Of a stretch of 64,000 bases of DNA, positions 17,430-26,917 are shown piece after piece; the stretch's first letter is position 1; each line of letters starts with the position of its first letter. Below the pieces are notes generated by a model. It had not been told where the DNA came from. It was given only the letters and a program-made list of their open reading frames with translations, and made no database searches. Source of the DNA: JAAFIP01 sp031367325 (GTDB lineage Bacteria; Pseudomonadota; Gammaproteobacteria; Burkholderiales; Burkholderiaceae_C); assembly GCA_031367325.1 (NCBI GenBank), contig JANLPQ010000022.1, positions 1 through 64,000 of the forward strand, given 5' to 3'. A program made the translations under genes and the position numbers.

Positions 17430-18344
17430 ATGCTGTTACCCGCCAAAAATACCCAACTTGTCACTGCAATGCATACGCTGGCTGACAGTGCTATTCGCGG
17501 ACGCAGCCCGTGGGCGGATGCTAGAGCGCGTTTTGCGCGCAACAAAGCTGCCGTATTTTGTACTGGGTTGTTGGCACTGATTGTTATAGCTTGTATTGTG
17601 GGGCCTTGGCTTTTGCCCAATGCGTTTGACAGCACCGACTGGGACGCGATGAGCACGCCCCCTACATGGCAGAATTTCCACTGGTTTGGCACCGATGAAT
17701 CGGGCCGCGATCTGCTGGTGCGCACTCTGATGGGTGGGCGCATCTCGCTCATGGTGGGCCTTCTAGCTACGCTAACCTCGGCTACCGTAGGCATCGTGTG
17801 GGGAGCTACCGCAGGTTTTATCGGCGGTCGAACTGATGCCCTTATGATGCGGCTAGTCGACATGATGTATGCCGTACCTTATCTATTGATCGCCATATTG
17901 TTGATCACAGTGTTAGGCCGGGCTTTTTACTTGGTAGTCATCACCATCACCGTATTCTCGTGGATGACGATGGCGCGCGTGGTGCGTGGTCAAACCTTAT
18001 CGCTACGTTCTAAAGAATTTATCGAGGCTGCCCGCGTCATCGGTGTGCCTACGCGCACTATTATTTTTAGGCACATTATTCCTAATTTACTTGGCGTGGT
18101 GGTGATCTACGCCACAGTTACAGTGCCTACTGTCATTTTGGTTGAATCCGTCTTATCCTTCCTCGGGCTGGGTATTCAAGAACCTATGACTAGCTGGGGT
18201 GTACTCATCCATGATGGCACCAGTGTGATGGAAATATCACCGTGGATATTGCTGTTTCCGGCTGCCTTTTTGTCCATCACCCTGTATTGTTTTAACTTTA
18301 TAGGCGATGGCTTGCGCGATGCACTTGACCCTAAAGATCGCTGA
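17430..18344 (+). CDS. oppC: Oligopeptide ABC transporter permease (OppC type)
   Basis: 304 residues. It has an N-terminal OppC-N segment (ARARFARNKAAVFCTGLLALIVIACIVGPWLLP) and the periplasmic loop ending HWFGTDESGRDLLVRTLMGGRISL, a strong DppC/OppC signature. The EAA loop is EAARVIGVPTRTIIFRHIIPNLLGVV. With OppB it forms the inner-membrane channel. It lies 42 bases after oppB and 8 bases before oppD. Confidence 0.95.
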   Translation: MLLPAKNTQLVTAMHTLADSAIRGRSPWADARARFARNKAAVFCTGLLALIVIACIVGPWLLPNAFDSTDWDAMSTPPTWQNFHWFGTDESGRDLLVRTLMGGRISLMVGLLATLTSATVGIVWGATAGFIGGRTDALMMRLVDMMYAVPYLLIAILLITVLGRAFYLVVITITVFSWMTMARVVRGQTLSLRSKEFIEAARVIGVPTRTIIFRHIIPNLLGVVVIYATVTVPTVILVESVLSFLGLGIQEPMTSWGVLIHDGTSVMEISPWILLFPAAFLSITLYCFNFIGDGLRDALDPKDR

Positions 18345-18352
18345 ATAAAAAA

Positions 18353-19360
18353 ATGAGTTTAATGCAAGTTAAAGACCTGTCCGTGCGTTTCAATACAGGC
18401 GATGGTCAGGTACATGCGGTTAACGGTATCAATTTCTCGCTCGATGCAGGCCAGACTTTGGGCATCGTGGGCGAGAGTGGTTCAGGTAAAAGCCAAAGTG
18501 TATTGGCCATGATGGGCCTACTGGCTAAAAATGGCAGCGCCACGGGCAGCGTGCTGTACGAAGGTGCTGATTTATTAACGATGCCTGCTGACAGGTTAAA
18601 TCAAATTCGGGGCAACCGCGTATCCATGATTTTTCAAGACCCTATGACCTCGCTCAACCCGTATCTCACTGTAGAGCGGCAGATGACAGAAGTTTTGCAA
18701 TTTCACAAAGGTATGGGCCGTCAAGCTGCCCGCGCTAGGTGCGTGCAGATGCTGGACGCGGTGAAGATCCCTGATGCAGCCCAGCGTATCAACACTTATC
18801 CGCATGAATTCTCGGGCGGCATGCGCCAACGCGTGATGATTGCGATGGCGCTCTTGTGTGAGCCTCAATTGCTGATAGCTGACGAGCCCACCACCGCATT
18901 AGACGTGACAGTACAAGCGCAGATTTTGACATTATTGCGCGAACTGCAGCGTGACTTTGGCACTGCAATTGTGCTGATCACACATGACTTGGGCGTAGTT
19001 GCAGGCCTGTGCGATAAGGTGATGGTGCTATATGGCGGCACAGTCATGGAACAAGGCGACGCAGAAGATATTTTTTACCATCCATCGCACCCTTACACGG
19101 TAGGCTTGTTGGGCGCGATAGCACGGCTAGACCAATCCAGTGTATCGTTACGCGCTATCCCCGGTGCACCGCCCAATATGTCGCGGCCTCAACCTGGCTG
19201 CCCATTCCAGCCGCGTTGCGCACTAGCACTACCACAGTGCAGTATAGACAACCCTGCGTTAATAGCGGTTGCAGGTAAACCCCACACACTTCGTGCTTGC
19301 TACCAGCCTATGGCACAAGTGACTGCACTGCATGCTTCTAACGCTATGGATGAGGCATAG
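18353..19360 (+). CDS. oppD: Oligopeptide ABC transporter ATP-binding protein (OppD type)
   Basis: 335 residues: Walker A GESGSGKSQS (~39-48), Q-loop MIFQDPMTSLNP, ABC signature FSGGMRQRVMIAMAL, Walker B LLIADEPTTALD and H-loop ITHD. The C-terminal oligopeptide/dipeptide region contains the CPFQPRCALALPQC motif that binds an Fe-S cluster in some OppD/DppD proteins. It is followed after one base by the oppF start. Confidence 0.95.
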   Translation: MSLMQVKDLSVRFNTGDGQVHAVNGINFSLDAGQTLGIVGESGSGKSQSVLAMMGLLAKNGSATGSVLYEGADLLTMPADRLNQIRGNRVSMIFQDPMTSLNPYLTVERQMTEVLQFHKGMGRQAARARCVQMLDAVKIPDAAQRINTYPHEFSGGMRQRVMIAMALLCEPQLLIADEPTTALDVTVQAQILTLLRELQRDFGTAIVLITHDLGVVAGLCDKVMVLYGGTVMEQGDAEDIFYHPSHPYTVGLLGAIARLDQSSVSLRAIPGAPPNMSRPQPGCPFQPRCALALPQCSIDNPALIAVAGKPHTLRACYQPMAQVTALHASNAMDEA

Positions 19361-19361
19361 C

Positions 19362-20354
19362 ATGGCAGAATTTACCCCCCCATTGCTTAGTGTGCGTGAC
19401 CTTAAAGTTCACTTTAAAGTCAAAGGCAATAACGCGTGGCCATGGACGCCTGCGCGCACTCTGAAAGCCGTAGACGGCGTGAGCTTTGATATCCAACCAG
19501 GTGAAACCTTGGGCGTTGTGGGCGAGTCAGGCTGCGGCAAATCTACCCTTGCGCGTGGCGTGCTAAATTTAGTGCCAGCTGCAGCGGGTAGCGTTCGCTG
19601 GATGGGCAATGAGCTGATTGGAAGTGATGTTAACGCTTGGCACAGCGTCCGCCGTGATGTACAGATGATCTTTCAAGACCCGCTGGCATCACTGAACCCC
19701 CGCATGACGATTGCGCAAATCATTGCCGAGCCTTTGCGCACGCATTTTTTGAGTATGTCTAAAGATGCGATTATGGGTAAAGTGGTGGAGATGATGCAAC
19801 GTGTAGGCTTGAATCAACAGCAAATTAACCGCTATCCGCATGAATTTTCAGGCGGCCAATGCCAACGCATTGGCATTGCACGCGCTTTAATCTTGCAACC
19901 TAAATTGATTATTTGTGATGAACCTGTGTCTGCGCTGGACGTGTCGATTCAGGCGCAGATCATCAACCTACTGAAAGATTTGCAGCAGTCCATGGGTTTA
20001 GCATTGATTTTTATCGCGCATGACTTGGCTGTGGTCAAGCACATCAGTGACCACATTATGGTGATGTACCTTGGCCGTGCCGTAGAAAAAGCTGAAAAAA
20101 ATACCCTTTATGCCCGGCCACAGCACCCTTATACAAAAGCATTACTATCAGCCATCCCGATTCCAGACCCGAGGCTGGAGCGTGCCAAAATTATTCAATT
20201 GCTCACTGGAGACTTGCCATCGCCGTTGAACCCGCCGTCAGGTTGCGCATTTCGCACACGCTGTCCTGTCGCGCAGCCACAGTGCACGACACAAATACCT
20301 GCGCTGCATAAAGTAGCAGCCAGTACTACCGTGGCATCATGCCTTTTGGTTTGA
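19362..20354 (+). CDS. oppF: Oligopeptide ABC transporter ATP-binding protein (OppF type)
   Basis: 330 residues from the ATG directly behind the oppD stop; an upstream ATG at 19332 would overlap oppD. The insertion KVKGNNAWPWTPARTLKAVDGVSF before the Walker A GESGCGKST is typical of OppF. The rest follows: MIFQDPLASLNPRM, FSGGQCQRIGIARAL, LIICDEPVSALD, FIAHD, and the C-terminal cysteine motif CAFRTRCPVAQPQC. It closes the five-gene importer. Confidence 0.95.
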   Translation: MAEFTPPLLSVRDLKVHFKVKGNNAWPWTPARTLKAVDGVSFDIQPGETLGVVGESGCGKSTLARGVLNLVPAAAGSVRWMGNELIGSDVNAWHSVRRDVQMIFQDPLASLNPRMTIAQIIAEPLRTHFLSMSKDAIMGKVVEMMQRVGLNQQQINRYPHEFSGGQCQRIGIARALILQPKLIICDEPVSALDVSIQAQIINLLKDLQQSMGLALIFIAHDLAVVKHISDHIMVMYLGRAVEKAEKNTLYARPQHPYTKALLSAIPIPDPRLERAKIIQLLTGDLPSPLNPPSGCAFRTRCPVAQPQCTTQIPALHKVAASTTVASCLLV

Positions 20355-20375
20355 GATTTTTTGTACACGCGCAGC

Positions 20376-20657
20376 CTAACGCTGCGGTATCCGGTGATTA
20401 GCGCGATGGCGGGCGTAGTTGCCCAATACATCTGGCCTTAGTGCTGCGTGCTTGGTGCTGCGCCCTGCCATGCGCTCGCGCCACATCTTAAAAGAACTGC
20501 GCTTCATCTCTTTGCGCATCAATGCTATCACTGCTGATTCATTCAATCCAAACTGCACCTCAATGGATTCAAAAGGCGTGCGATCTTCCCACGCCATCTC
20601 GATAATGCGGGAGACATCAGATTCAGTCAAAAAGCGCTTTAGCGTGATACTTTTCAT
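20376..20657 (-). CDS. TIGR03643-family small protein (DUF2805-like)
   Basis: 93 residues from the ATG at 20657; an upstream ATG at 20678 would add seven. The sequence FLTESDVSRIIEMAWEDRTPFESIEVQFGLNESAVIALMRKEMK, then SSFKMWRERMAGRSTKHAAL, fits the TIGR03643 family, a small conserved protein of unknown function with a helix-turn-helix-like look. It is convergent with oppF and divergent from the sterol-desaturase-like gene. Confidence 0.85.
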   Translation of the reverse strand: MKSITLKRFLTESDVSRIIEMAWEDRTPFESIEVQFGLNESAVIALMRKEMKRSSFKMWRERMAGRSTKHAALRPDVLGNYARHRANHRIPQR

Positions 20658-20745
20658 ATTGCTGGCTACATTAAACACCCCAGCAGCTTACAAACTGCCG
20701 CTACACTTGCAATATCCTACATTACATACAAAGTGGTAAGCCCCT

Positions 20746-21867
20746 ATGTTAGAAAAACTCAACCAACTTACTGAAGGTCATGGTGCTCTCAAACCTGGTC
20801 ACGGCCTGATTAGCGGCGTCATTGCGCTGTGTTTAGGCATTTTGTGTTTTTTAGGGGTATTGGCTTTCCATTTCCCACAGTATCTCACTACACCCCAGTT
20901 ACGACAAAGTTACAACGTTGATGTTATTCGCACGGTCATGCTGGTGGCTTTGGCGATAGCAGGCGGTATCAGCTTAGTAAATATTATTTTTGGTCGCGCA
21001 AGATGGCTTAGTGCTGCAGCCTTTTCGCTGGTGGTGCTCACTGCTTTTCTAGGAGGGCACAAAGTGCCTGTGAATGACTTTGCAGATAACACCCCTTACA
21101 TCGGTCTGGACTGGTTCATTCTAGATTTGCTGGGGTCAGCGCTGATTTTTATTTTTATCGAAAAATTATTCCCACACCGTAAAAAGCAACCTGTTTTTCG
21201 CCCTGAATGGCAAACTGATTTTCACCACTTTATTGTCAACCACATGATCGTAGGTTTTGTGCTGCTAGCGACTAACCTGATGGTGCACAAAGGCTTGGGC
21301 TGGGCTGTTAAAAACGATTTGCAAATGTGGATTCAGAGCCTGCCATTTGTATTGGAATTGCTGCTCATTATTTTGGCCGCAGACTTAGTGCAATACTGGA
21401 CACACCGCGCCTACCACGAGACCTGGCTTTGGCGTCTGCACGCAGTGCACCACAGCAGCAAGTTTATGGATTGGTTGGCAGGGTCGCGCCAGCACATCTT
21501 AGAACTGGTACTGACTCGCACCTTAGTATTGGGCATCATTTTTGTACTGGGTTTTAGTAAAGAAGTGATTGACGCTTATATAGTGGTGGTGGGTTTTCAA
21601 GCGGTGTTTAACCATTGCAACGTTAACGTACGCCTAGGGCCGCTACGCTACATCATAGTCACCCCTAATTTTCACCACTGGCACCATAGCCAAGACAAAG
21701 AAGCGCTAGATACTAACTACGCAGCGCACTACGCTTTCTTAGATTACCTCTTTGGTACAGCAGCCAAGAGTGACAAAATATGGCCTGCAGAATACGGTGT
21801 ACTGGGCGACTATGTGCCCAACGGGTTTTTAAAACAGCTCAAATTTCCGTTCACCTGGAAAGGCTGA
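20746..21867 (+). CDS. Membrane fatty-acid hydroxylase / sterol desaturase family protein
   Basis: 373 residues with about seven hydrophobic segments. The di-iron histidine boxes of the superfamily are all present: HRAYH (220-224), HAVHH (232-236) and HHWHH (310-314), with FNHCNVN between them. Such enzymes use O2 to hydroxylate or desaturate lipids in the membrane. The substrate is not predictable, as bacterial members act on fatty acids, carotenoids or hopanoids. The ~110-residue N-terminal membrane extension is longer than in minimal members. Confidence 0.88.
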   Translation: MLEKLNQLTEGHGALKPGHGLISGVIALCLGILCFLGVLAFHFPQYLTTPQLRQSYNVDVIRTVMLVALAIAGGISLVNIIFGRARWLSAAAFSLVVLTAFLGGHKVPVNDFADNTPYIGLDWFILDLLGSALIFIFIEKLFPHRKKQPVFRPEWQTDFHHFIVNHMIVGFVLLATNLMVHKGLGWAVKNDLQMWIQSLPFVLELLLIILAADLVQYWTHRAYHETWLWRLHAVHHSSKFMDWLAGSRQHILELVLTRTLVLGIIFVLGFSKEVIDAYIVVVGFQAVFNHCNVNVRLGPLRYIIVTPNFHHWHHSQDKEALDTNYAAHYAFLDYLFGTAAKSDKIWPAEYGVLGDYVPNGFLKQLKFPFTWKG

Positions 21868-21883
21868 GGTCGTAAAAATAGGC

Positions 21884-23140
21884 ATGCGTTATGACGTAGT
21901 CATTATTGGTGCAGGTGCAGCAGGTTTGTTCTGCGCAGGGGTTGCGGGACAACGCGGGTTGAAGGTACTGCTGATCGACCACGCAGAAAAAGTGGCTGAA
22001 AAAATTCGTATCTCTGGCGGCGGTAGGGCTAACTTTACCAACCGCGAGTTGGATATACGTGCCCCGGATAAACACTTCATATCTGAGAACCCGCGTTTTT
22101 GTCGCAGTGCTTTATCGCGATATACACCGCAGGATTTTTTAGCACTCATGCAAAAGCATGGGATCGCTTGGCATGAGAAACATAAAGGTCAGTTATTTTG
22201 TGACCACTCAGCAGAAGACTTGATTGTTATGTTACTGGCTGAATGTGCTGCAGGTGCGGTAGAACGCTGGCAGCCTTGTAGTGTGCAATCGGTTGAGATT
22301 TTAAATGACAAATCAACCTCTAGCCCTTTAAATACCTGCTCAAGCAGCTACGAAATTAGAACTGATAGAGGTACTATTACATCAACCAGTGTGGTAATTG
22401 CAACTGGTGGTTTGAGCATTCCAAAGATTGGTGCTACAGATTTCGGTCAGCGCTTAGCCCAGCAGTTTGGTCATGGCATTGTGCCCTTGCGCCCTGCCTT
22501 AGTGCCGTTGACTTTTAATGCACAAGAATGGGTGCCCTTTGTACCTTTGGCAGGTTTGTCCCTACCCGTGCAAATCTCTACTGGCGATGGCAAGACCCGA
22601 GGCCAGTTTGATGAGGATTTGTTGTTTACCCACCGTGGTTTGAGTGGCCCGGGTGTATTACAAATATCTAGCTACTGGCAAGAAGGCACGTCCATCCGCA
22701 TCAACCTGTGCCCCACAGCAGATATGGGCCAGATTTTGCAAGAAGGTAAAGATCGCTCTCGCAAGCTTATAGCTAATGAGCTCAGTACTATTGTGCCCAG
22801 TCGATTGGCAGATACCTGGACTCAACGCGACGCTGCATGGCAACGCCCTATTAACGAAGCATCAGACAAAGCGCTGAGTGCATTAGCAGATAGTCTACAA
22901 CGTTGGCAAATCACGCCCAACGGTTCGGAGGGCTACAAGAAAGCTGAAGTCACCGCTGGCGGCGTAGATACACGAGAGCTGTCAAGCCAAACCATGGAGA
23001 GCCAAAGATCTTCCGGCTTGTACTTTATTGGCGAGGTGGTTGATGTCACAGGCTGGCTGGGTGGCTACAATTTCCAGTGGGCTTGGGCTAGCGCCTATGC
23101 CTGCGCACATGCGCTTCCTACCAGTGAGGCTGCGCTGTAG
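21884..23140 (+). CDS. NAD(P)/FAD-dependent oxidoreductase, BaiN/HI0933 family
   Basis: 418 residues. FAD-binding motif VVIIGAGAAGLFCAG at residues 4-18, then the family hallmark KIRISGGGRANFTNRE and, near the C-terminus, KAEVTAGGVDTREL and YFIGEVVDVTGWLGGYNFQWAWASA. The biochemical role of these flavoproteins is mostly unknown. It begins 16 bases after the hydroxylase gene. The segment DKSTSSPLNTCSSSYEIRTDRG, in a normally variable region, is encoded by a copy of the dispersed palindromic element. Confidence 0.9.
   Translation: MRYDVVIIGAGAAGLFCAGVAGQRGLKVLLIDHAEKVAEKIRISGGGRANFTNRELDIRAPDKHFISENPRFCRSALSRYTPQDFLALMQKHGIAWHEKHKGQLFCDHSAEDLIVMLLAECAAGAVERWQPCSVQSVEILNDKSTSSPLNTCSSSYEIRTDRGTITSTSVVIATGGLSIPKIGATDFGQRLAQQFGHGIVPLRPALVPLTFNAQEWVPFVPLAGLSLPVQISTGDGKTRGQFDEDLLFTHRGLSGPGVLQISSYWQEGTSIRINLCPTADMGQILQEGKDRSRKLIANELSTIVPSRLADTWTQRDAAWQRPINEASDKALSALADSLQRWQITPNGSEGYKKAEVTAGGVDTRELSSQTMESQRSSGLYFIGEVVDVTGWLGGYNFQWAWASAYACAHALPTSEAAL
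22298..22367 (+). repeat. Dispersed palindromic element, copy 5 (inside the BaiN-like gene)
   Basis: T-rich left end ATTTTAAATG, then 38 bases later the core CTGCTCAAGCAGCTA, then AATTAGAACTGATAG. One extra C before the core puts it in a different reading frame from the ybiB copy, but the host frame stays open. Confidence 0.7.
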
Positions 23141-23184
23141 TGCTCATCTGTAAGCTTAGTGCCAGCGTATATAGCACTGCCGCG

Positions 23185-24576
23185 CTAAGTCAGCGGTAGA
23201 TAAAGCCTTACCCGTGTACCCACACCTAATTTAGTGCCGATTTGCAGCGTTGCACCTATCCTCTGGGCACGCTCTTTCATGCCTGATAAGCCTTTACCAG
23301 TCACTTCATCGGTTTCCCGCTTCACAATACCGACGCCGTCATCCAATACTTCCAGCATCATGCGAGGCAGCGGTTCATCTTCATAGCGGCACACCAAACG
23401 TACAACCCTGGCCTCGGAATGCAGCAATACGTTAGCTAAACACTCCTGCACAATGCGCATCACGTGTTCCAGTTGTGACGGCCTAACGGCGATCAAAGGG
23501 CCAGCAACATCGACCTTCCACAACATGCGAATACCAGCGCGTGTCAGCGATGGCTGAAATCTGTAACGCAGACGACCCAACGCATCAAAAATATTAGTGT
23601 CGCTGTCATCCGAGCCTTCCACGTTGTCTACCGTAGTCTTCAGGTCTAGCAAACAGCGCTCAAGGCCTAACATCACGCGTCTGTGCTGTGGCGAGGTAGT
23701 GTCTAAGCTGGCAATCAAGCCTACCAGTTGCGCCCCCACACCATCATGGATATCTTGCGCTATGCGCCGGCGTTCGTCGGCTACCGCTGCAGCTGTCCCA
23801 CTGTCATGTGGACCTGCCAGCGCAGCACCACTGCTACCCGACATGTCCAAACTGCTGAGCGACACATAGCCATTTGCATCGGTGTTAGTTTTTTCAGAAT
23901 CAACAACCATCCAGCGGGCACGGCCCGTAAATAGCAACCACAAGGCCACCAAATAAGCGCTAAAAAGTACATGCACCACACTCAAATTGATTGGTTCGGC
24001 TGTACGGCCCTGCAGCTTGGCAAACAAATTGGCCCCCAAGTCGTTAAGGACTAAACTCCAACCCCACCAAGCAGCTACTACAAGCAATGAATGGATCGCA
24101 TCAAGGCTAGTACGAAGTTTGAGCATCAAGACCACTAAGGTCAAGGTAGCCGTTATTAAAGTAAGTAATGCCCACAACGTGCCAAATGCAGGACCATTAC
24201 TACCCACGGTGCTAACTGGGTCTAATCCAGCAAATAATGCTACGGCACCAAGCACGGCATACAACGACACCCATTTGCTAAATAAAGTATGCGACAGATC
24301 CGCGCAAGACAGTAAAAAACTTGCAGCTGTGGCATACAGCAAGTGGTATATCAGCATCTGCCACAAACTGTAGCTACCCCCTTTTGTCAAGTCTAGCCCA
24401 AACCCCACTACAGCCAACGCAATTAGCCAAGCGGCCGCTTGCCCCATAAAGACACGGTCTAAAGGTTCATTTAAACGCTTAGGCTGAATAACCAGCGCGC
24501 ATACTGGCACCGCCATAGAGGCTAATGCTAGCAGTGCAATGATAAAAAATTCCAATGGAATTGTCCGCAACTGCAT
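23185..24576 (-). CDS. Membrane sensor histidine kinase, NarX/DegS-like (HisKA_3)
   Basis: 463 residues. The N-terminal ~220 residues form about seven membrane helices with no obvious periplasmic sensor domain. The dimerisation/phosphoacceptor helix is ERRRIAQDIHDGVGAQLVG with H277. The HATPase domain has N382 in VQECLANVLLHSEA, DDGVG and GKGLSGMKERAQRIG. The gene lies 7 bases after the response-regulator gene, so the two form one two-component system. Its position behind the CsgG-like block suggests control of that block, which is inference. Confidence 0.92.
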   Translation of the reverse strand: MQLRTIPLEFFIIALLALASMAVPVCALVIQPKRLNEPLDRVFMGQAAAWLIALAVVGFGLDLTKGGSYSLWQMLIYHLLYATAASFLLSCADLSHTLFSKWVSLYAVLGAVALFAGLDPVSTVGSNGPAFGTLWALLTLITATLTLVVLMLKLRTSLDAIHSLLVVAAWWGWSLVLNDLGANLFAKLQGRTAEPINLSVVHVLFSAYLVALWLLFTGRARWMVVDSEKTNTDANGYVSLSSLDMSGSSGAALAGPHDSGTAAAVADERRRIAQDIHDGVGAQLVGLIASLDTTSPQHRRVMLGLERCLLDLKTTVDNVEGSDDSDTNIFDALGRLRYRFQPSLTRAGIRMLWKVDVAGPLIAVRPSQLEHVMRIVQECLANVLLHSEARVVRLVCRYEDEPLPRMMLEVLDDGVGIVKRETDEVTGKGLSGMKERAQRIGATLQIGTKLGVGTRVRLYLPLT

Positions 24577-24583
24577 GTTTCAG

Positions 24584-25357
24584 TCACAGCAAACCGCTAT
24601 TGACAGCTAAGCTGACAGCTTGGGCACGTGTGCGAACTTTCAGTTTGCGGTGCGTATTTTTGATATGCGTATTAACTGTTTGGATACTAATCTTCAACAT
24701 TTGGCTAATCTCACCGCTGATATAGCCAGCTGCCACCAGCTTGAGCACCTCCCTTTCGCGATCAGACAGTGAAAATATATCGCTCTGCGATTCAGTGTTG
24801 GGTTTCTGCGTAGCCTGACCGTCCATTTTTTTGAGTAATCTGCGTGCCAAGCTGGGGGTAATAGAAGCACCCCCATTGACCACCTGAAGCACTGCGTCTG
24901 GGAAACTACCAAACCAAGAATGTTTTACGTAATAGCCTGTGGCACCTAGACTAAAGGCGTGCAAGGCATGGTCCTCATCTTCCATGATAGAGATCAAAAT
25001 GACCTCGGCCAAAGGTTTGATGGTTTTGGACTGCCTGATCAGTTCAAAACCCAAACCATCGCCTAGATTCAGGTCCACCAGCAACACATCAAAATCTTTA
25101 TTGGACACTAGCTGCTTGCCTTCTTTTAAGCTAGCACCCTGGGCTACCAAGTTAATACGTGCGTCTGCCAACAACTCATCGGCAATTACCTTTCGAACAT
25201 GCACATCATCGTCAATCAGCAGCACACGCACAGGTCTTGCTACTTGACCCAAGAAAAAGCTTGGCCATGAAGGCGCTATCGTATGAATAAGGGGCGAGTT
25301 GCCTGTTAAAAATGGTACTTGCTGCTCTTGCAAAGCAACTTCAGTCTGGTGGCTCAT
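24584..25357 (-). CDS. NarL/FixJ-type response regulator with LuxR DNA-binding domain
   Basis: 257 residues. A ~40-residue N-terminal extension precedes the receiver domain (VLLIDDDVHV; phosphoacceptor D95 in VLLVDLNLGDG; K in GYYVKHSW). The C-terminal LuxR helix-turn-helix is LSDREREVLKLVAAGYISGEISQMLKISIQTVNTHIKN. AGGAGAAAAAT before the ATG is a strong ribosome site. The partner kinase follows directly. The 328-base leader contains an inverted repeat and an 18-base motif also found upstream of the repeat-protein gene at 29.9 kb. Confidence 0.93.
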   Translation of the reverse strand: MSHQTEVALQEQQVPFLTGNSPLIHTIAPSWPSFFLGQVARPVRVLLIDDDVHVRKVIADELLADARINLVAQGASLKEGKQLVSNKDFDVLLVDLNLGDGLGFELIRQSKTIKPLAEVILISIMEDEDHALHAFSLGATGYYVKHSWFGSFPDAVLQVVNGGASITPSLARRLLKKMDGQATQKPNTESQSDIFSLSDREREVLKLVAAGYISGEISQMLKISIQTVNTHIKNTHRKLKVRTRAQAVSLAVNSGLL

Positions 25358-25561
25358 ATTTTTCTCCTATACCAACCTCTGAGCGGCTATGGACCGCTCC
25401 AATACAAACGCTTTTTTTTGCGTTCACCCATCCCACCGATCAAACCTTGTCCACACTTAATTACTTAACATGGTGTGTGTTTTTGTCAGAAGCAGAAAAC
25501 AGCGTAACTATCGCCAATTAGTAGTACCTAAGATCGATTGTTACAGCGTTTATTACGTTTG

Positions 25562-25579
25562 AAACATTTAGTGACTACC
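25562..25579 (-). promoter_or_regulatory. Candidate regulator site shared with 30227-30244
   Basis: On the minus strand it reads GGTAGTCACTAAATGTTT, matching 17 of 18 bases of the site upstream of the repeat-protein operon. It contains the small palindrome TAGTNACTA. A role as binding site for the neighbouring NarL-type regulator is a guess. Confidence 0.35.
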
Positions 25580-25599
25580 CTATGCTTGTAATCAATATG

Positions 25600-25619
25600 A
25601 GTAGTATTTATAAACTACT
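25600..25619. promoter_or_regulatory. Inverted repeat upstream of the response regulator
   Basis: AGTAGTATTTATAAACTACT, arms of six bases with an AT-rich centre. It could be an operator or part of a promoter (TATAAA-like centre). Confidence 0.3.
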
Positions 25620-25685
25620 TTAACAATGCATTCACAACGTGAGTGTGACCGAATGTACCCGTGTCTGTCAATTCACACAAATAGA

Positions 25686-26879
25686 TTAGCGTGGAACAGG
25701 GTAAGCCACACTCCGCCACACCAGAGGTAGCAAATCATACAAGGCAGTAGGCTCACGACGCAGGGCACGCGCAGCGATACTGCTGCCCAGCGATGCAATA
25801 TCTTTAGAGTATGTAACGTAGGCCAAATGCTGCATCCAAGAAACATCAATTTGACCATTAGCAAGAGGCCGGGAAAAGATCAGCTCCAGCATTTTTTTGG
25901 CTTGCTCATTGCCCTGGTTTTTCGCCAATTGATACAGCCGAATAGCTTCAACATAGTTGGCACTTTGCCCCTCCCCTCGGTGATTGCGTTGCGCACGGGC
26001 AAGTAAATCCTCTGCGCTGACATTTTGAGGCGTAGTCAAAGGGATACGCTGTCGCTCAGCTATTAATGCAGCATTCGCTGACGCAACCGCCGAGTTGGCT
26101 GACACAGCACGAAAATACGCCAAAGCTTGGGTTGGCCGATTTTCCGCCACGCTTTCAAAACCCAATTCGATTGCAGCTTGAACATCACCCCCTTGCGCAG
26201 CACTTAGTAACCACTGCCGATTAGGCAAGTTAGACCCTGCAACCAAGCTGGTGTCAGCTTTGAGTTTGGGTGTACTTATTTGTATTGGCGCCAGTCGTGC
26301 TTCAATGAGCCACTGAAAATACAAAGCGCGTGGTGCGTTGACTTTGCGAAGGGCTGACAACCAGCGCCGAGCCAGCGCAGCGTTAGGTGCGTTTTTGCAG
26401 CCTTCTATATCGCACCACGCTAAACCCGCCACTGCCAGCGGTTCGCCCAGACTATGGGCTAGCTCAAACCACACGAGTGCTTCCGCGGGGTTCGCAACGA
26501 CACCTGTGCCATGCAAATATAACAAGCCCAAAATCCAAGCTGCATTAGCTTGCATCTTGGCAGCATTGACTGCTTCTGCAATCCGCAAACCACGTGCAAC
26601 AGGTGCTGTGGCCAAAGCACGTAGACGTGTGATTTTTGCTTCCACCTCAGAAGAGTCCGTGCTTTGTGAGCGAATTTCAGGGCTGATTGGATTACCTGAA
26701 AAATTAATAGGTGCAGAAGGTGCGCGGTCTACATTCATGGGCGCATTAGACACAGGCGCAGTATCAAACTGCGGCACTGGCTGTGCGCGTACGCGCGCAT
26801 GAACAGCTACCAAGCCAAGCCAAAAACATACACAAAAGCCAAAGGCTGACCATAAAGCTGACATTGCACGGCGCTGCAT
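25686..26879 (-). CDS. Exported SEL1/TPR-like repeat protein
   Basis: 397 residues with an N-terminal hydrophobic segment (ALWSAFGFCVCFWLGLVAVHARVRA), a likely signal peptide or anchor. SEL1-type repeats are visible: AAWILGLLYLHGTGVVANPAEALVWFELAHSLGEPLAVAGLAW near residue 115 and NYVEAIRLYQLAKNQGNEQAKKMLELIF near 310, with weaker ones between. Such repeats make protein-protein contacts. It lies 38 bases behind the CsgG-like gene in the same direction, so it probably acts in the same envelope or secretion function. AAGGG ahead of the ATG supports this start. Confidence 0.8.
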   Translation of the reverse strand: MQRRAMSALWSAFGFCVCFWLGLVAVHARVRAQPVPQFDTAPVSNAPMNVDRAPSAPINFSGNPISPEIRSQSTDSSEVEAKITRLRALATAPVARGLRIAEAVNAAKMQANAAWILGLLYLHGTGVVANPAEALVWFELAHSLGEPLAVAGLAWCDIEGCKNAPNAALARRWLSALRKVNAPRALYFQWLIEARLAPIQISTPKLKADTSLVAGSNLPNRQWLLSAAQGGDVQAAIELGFESVAENRPTQALAYFRAVSANSAVASANAALIAERQRIPLTTPQNVSAEDLLARAQRNHRGEGQSANYVEAIRLYQLAKNQGNEQAKKMLELIFSRPLANGQIDVSWMQHLAYVTYSKDIASLGSSIAARALRREPTALYDLLPLVWRSVAYPVPR

Positions 26880-26917
26880 AGCACAACCCTTAGTTTATGG
26901 CTCTGTCAGTTTTACGT

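Larger units (their letters stand above)
25358..25685. other. Leader region of the response-regulator gene
   Basis: 328 AT-rich bases without a gene. Two visible signals are the imperfect inverted repeat at 25600-25619 (arms AGTAGT/ACTACT around a TTTATAA centre) and the 18-base motif at 25562-25579. Confidence 0.5.
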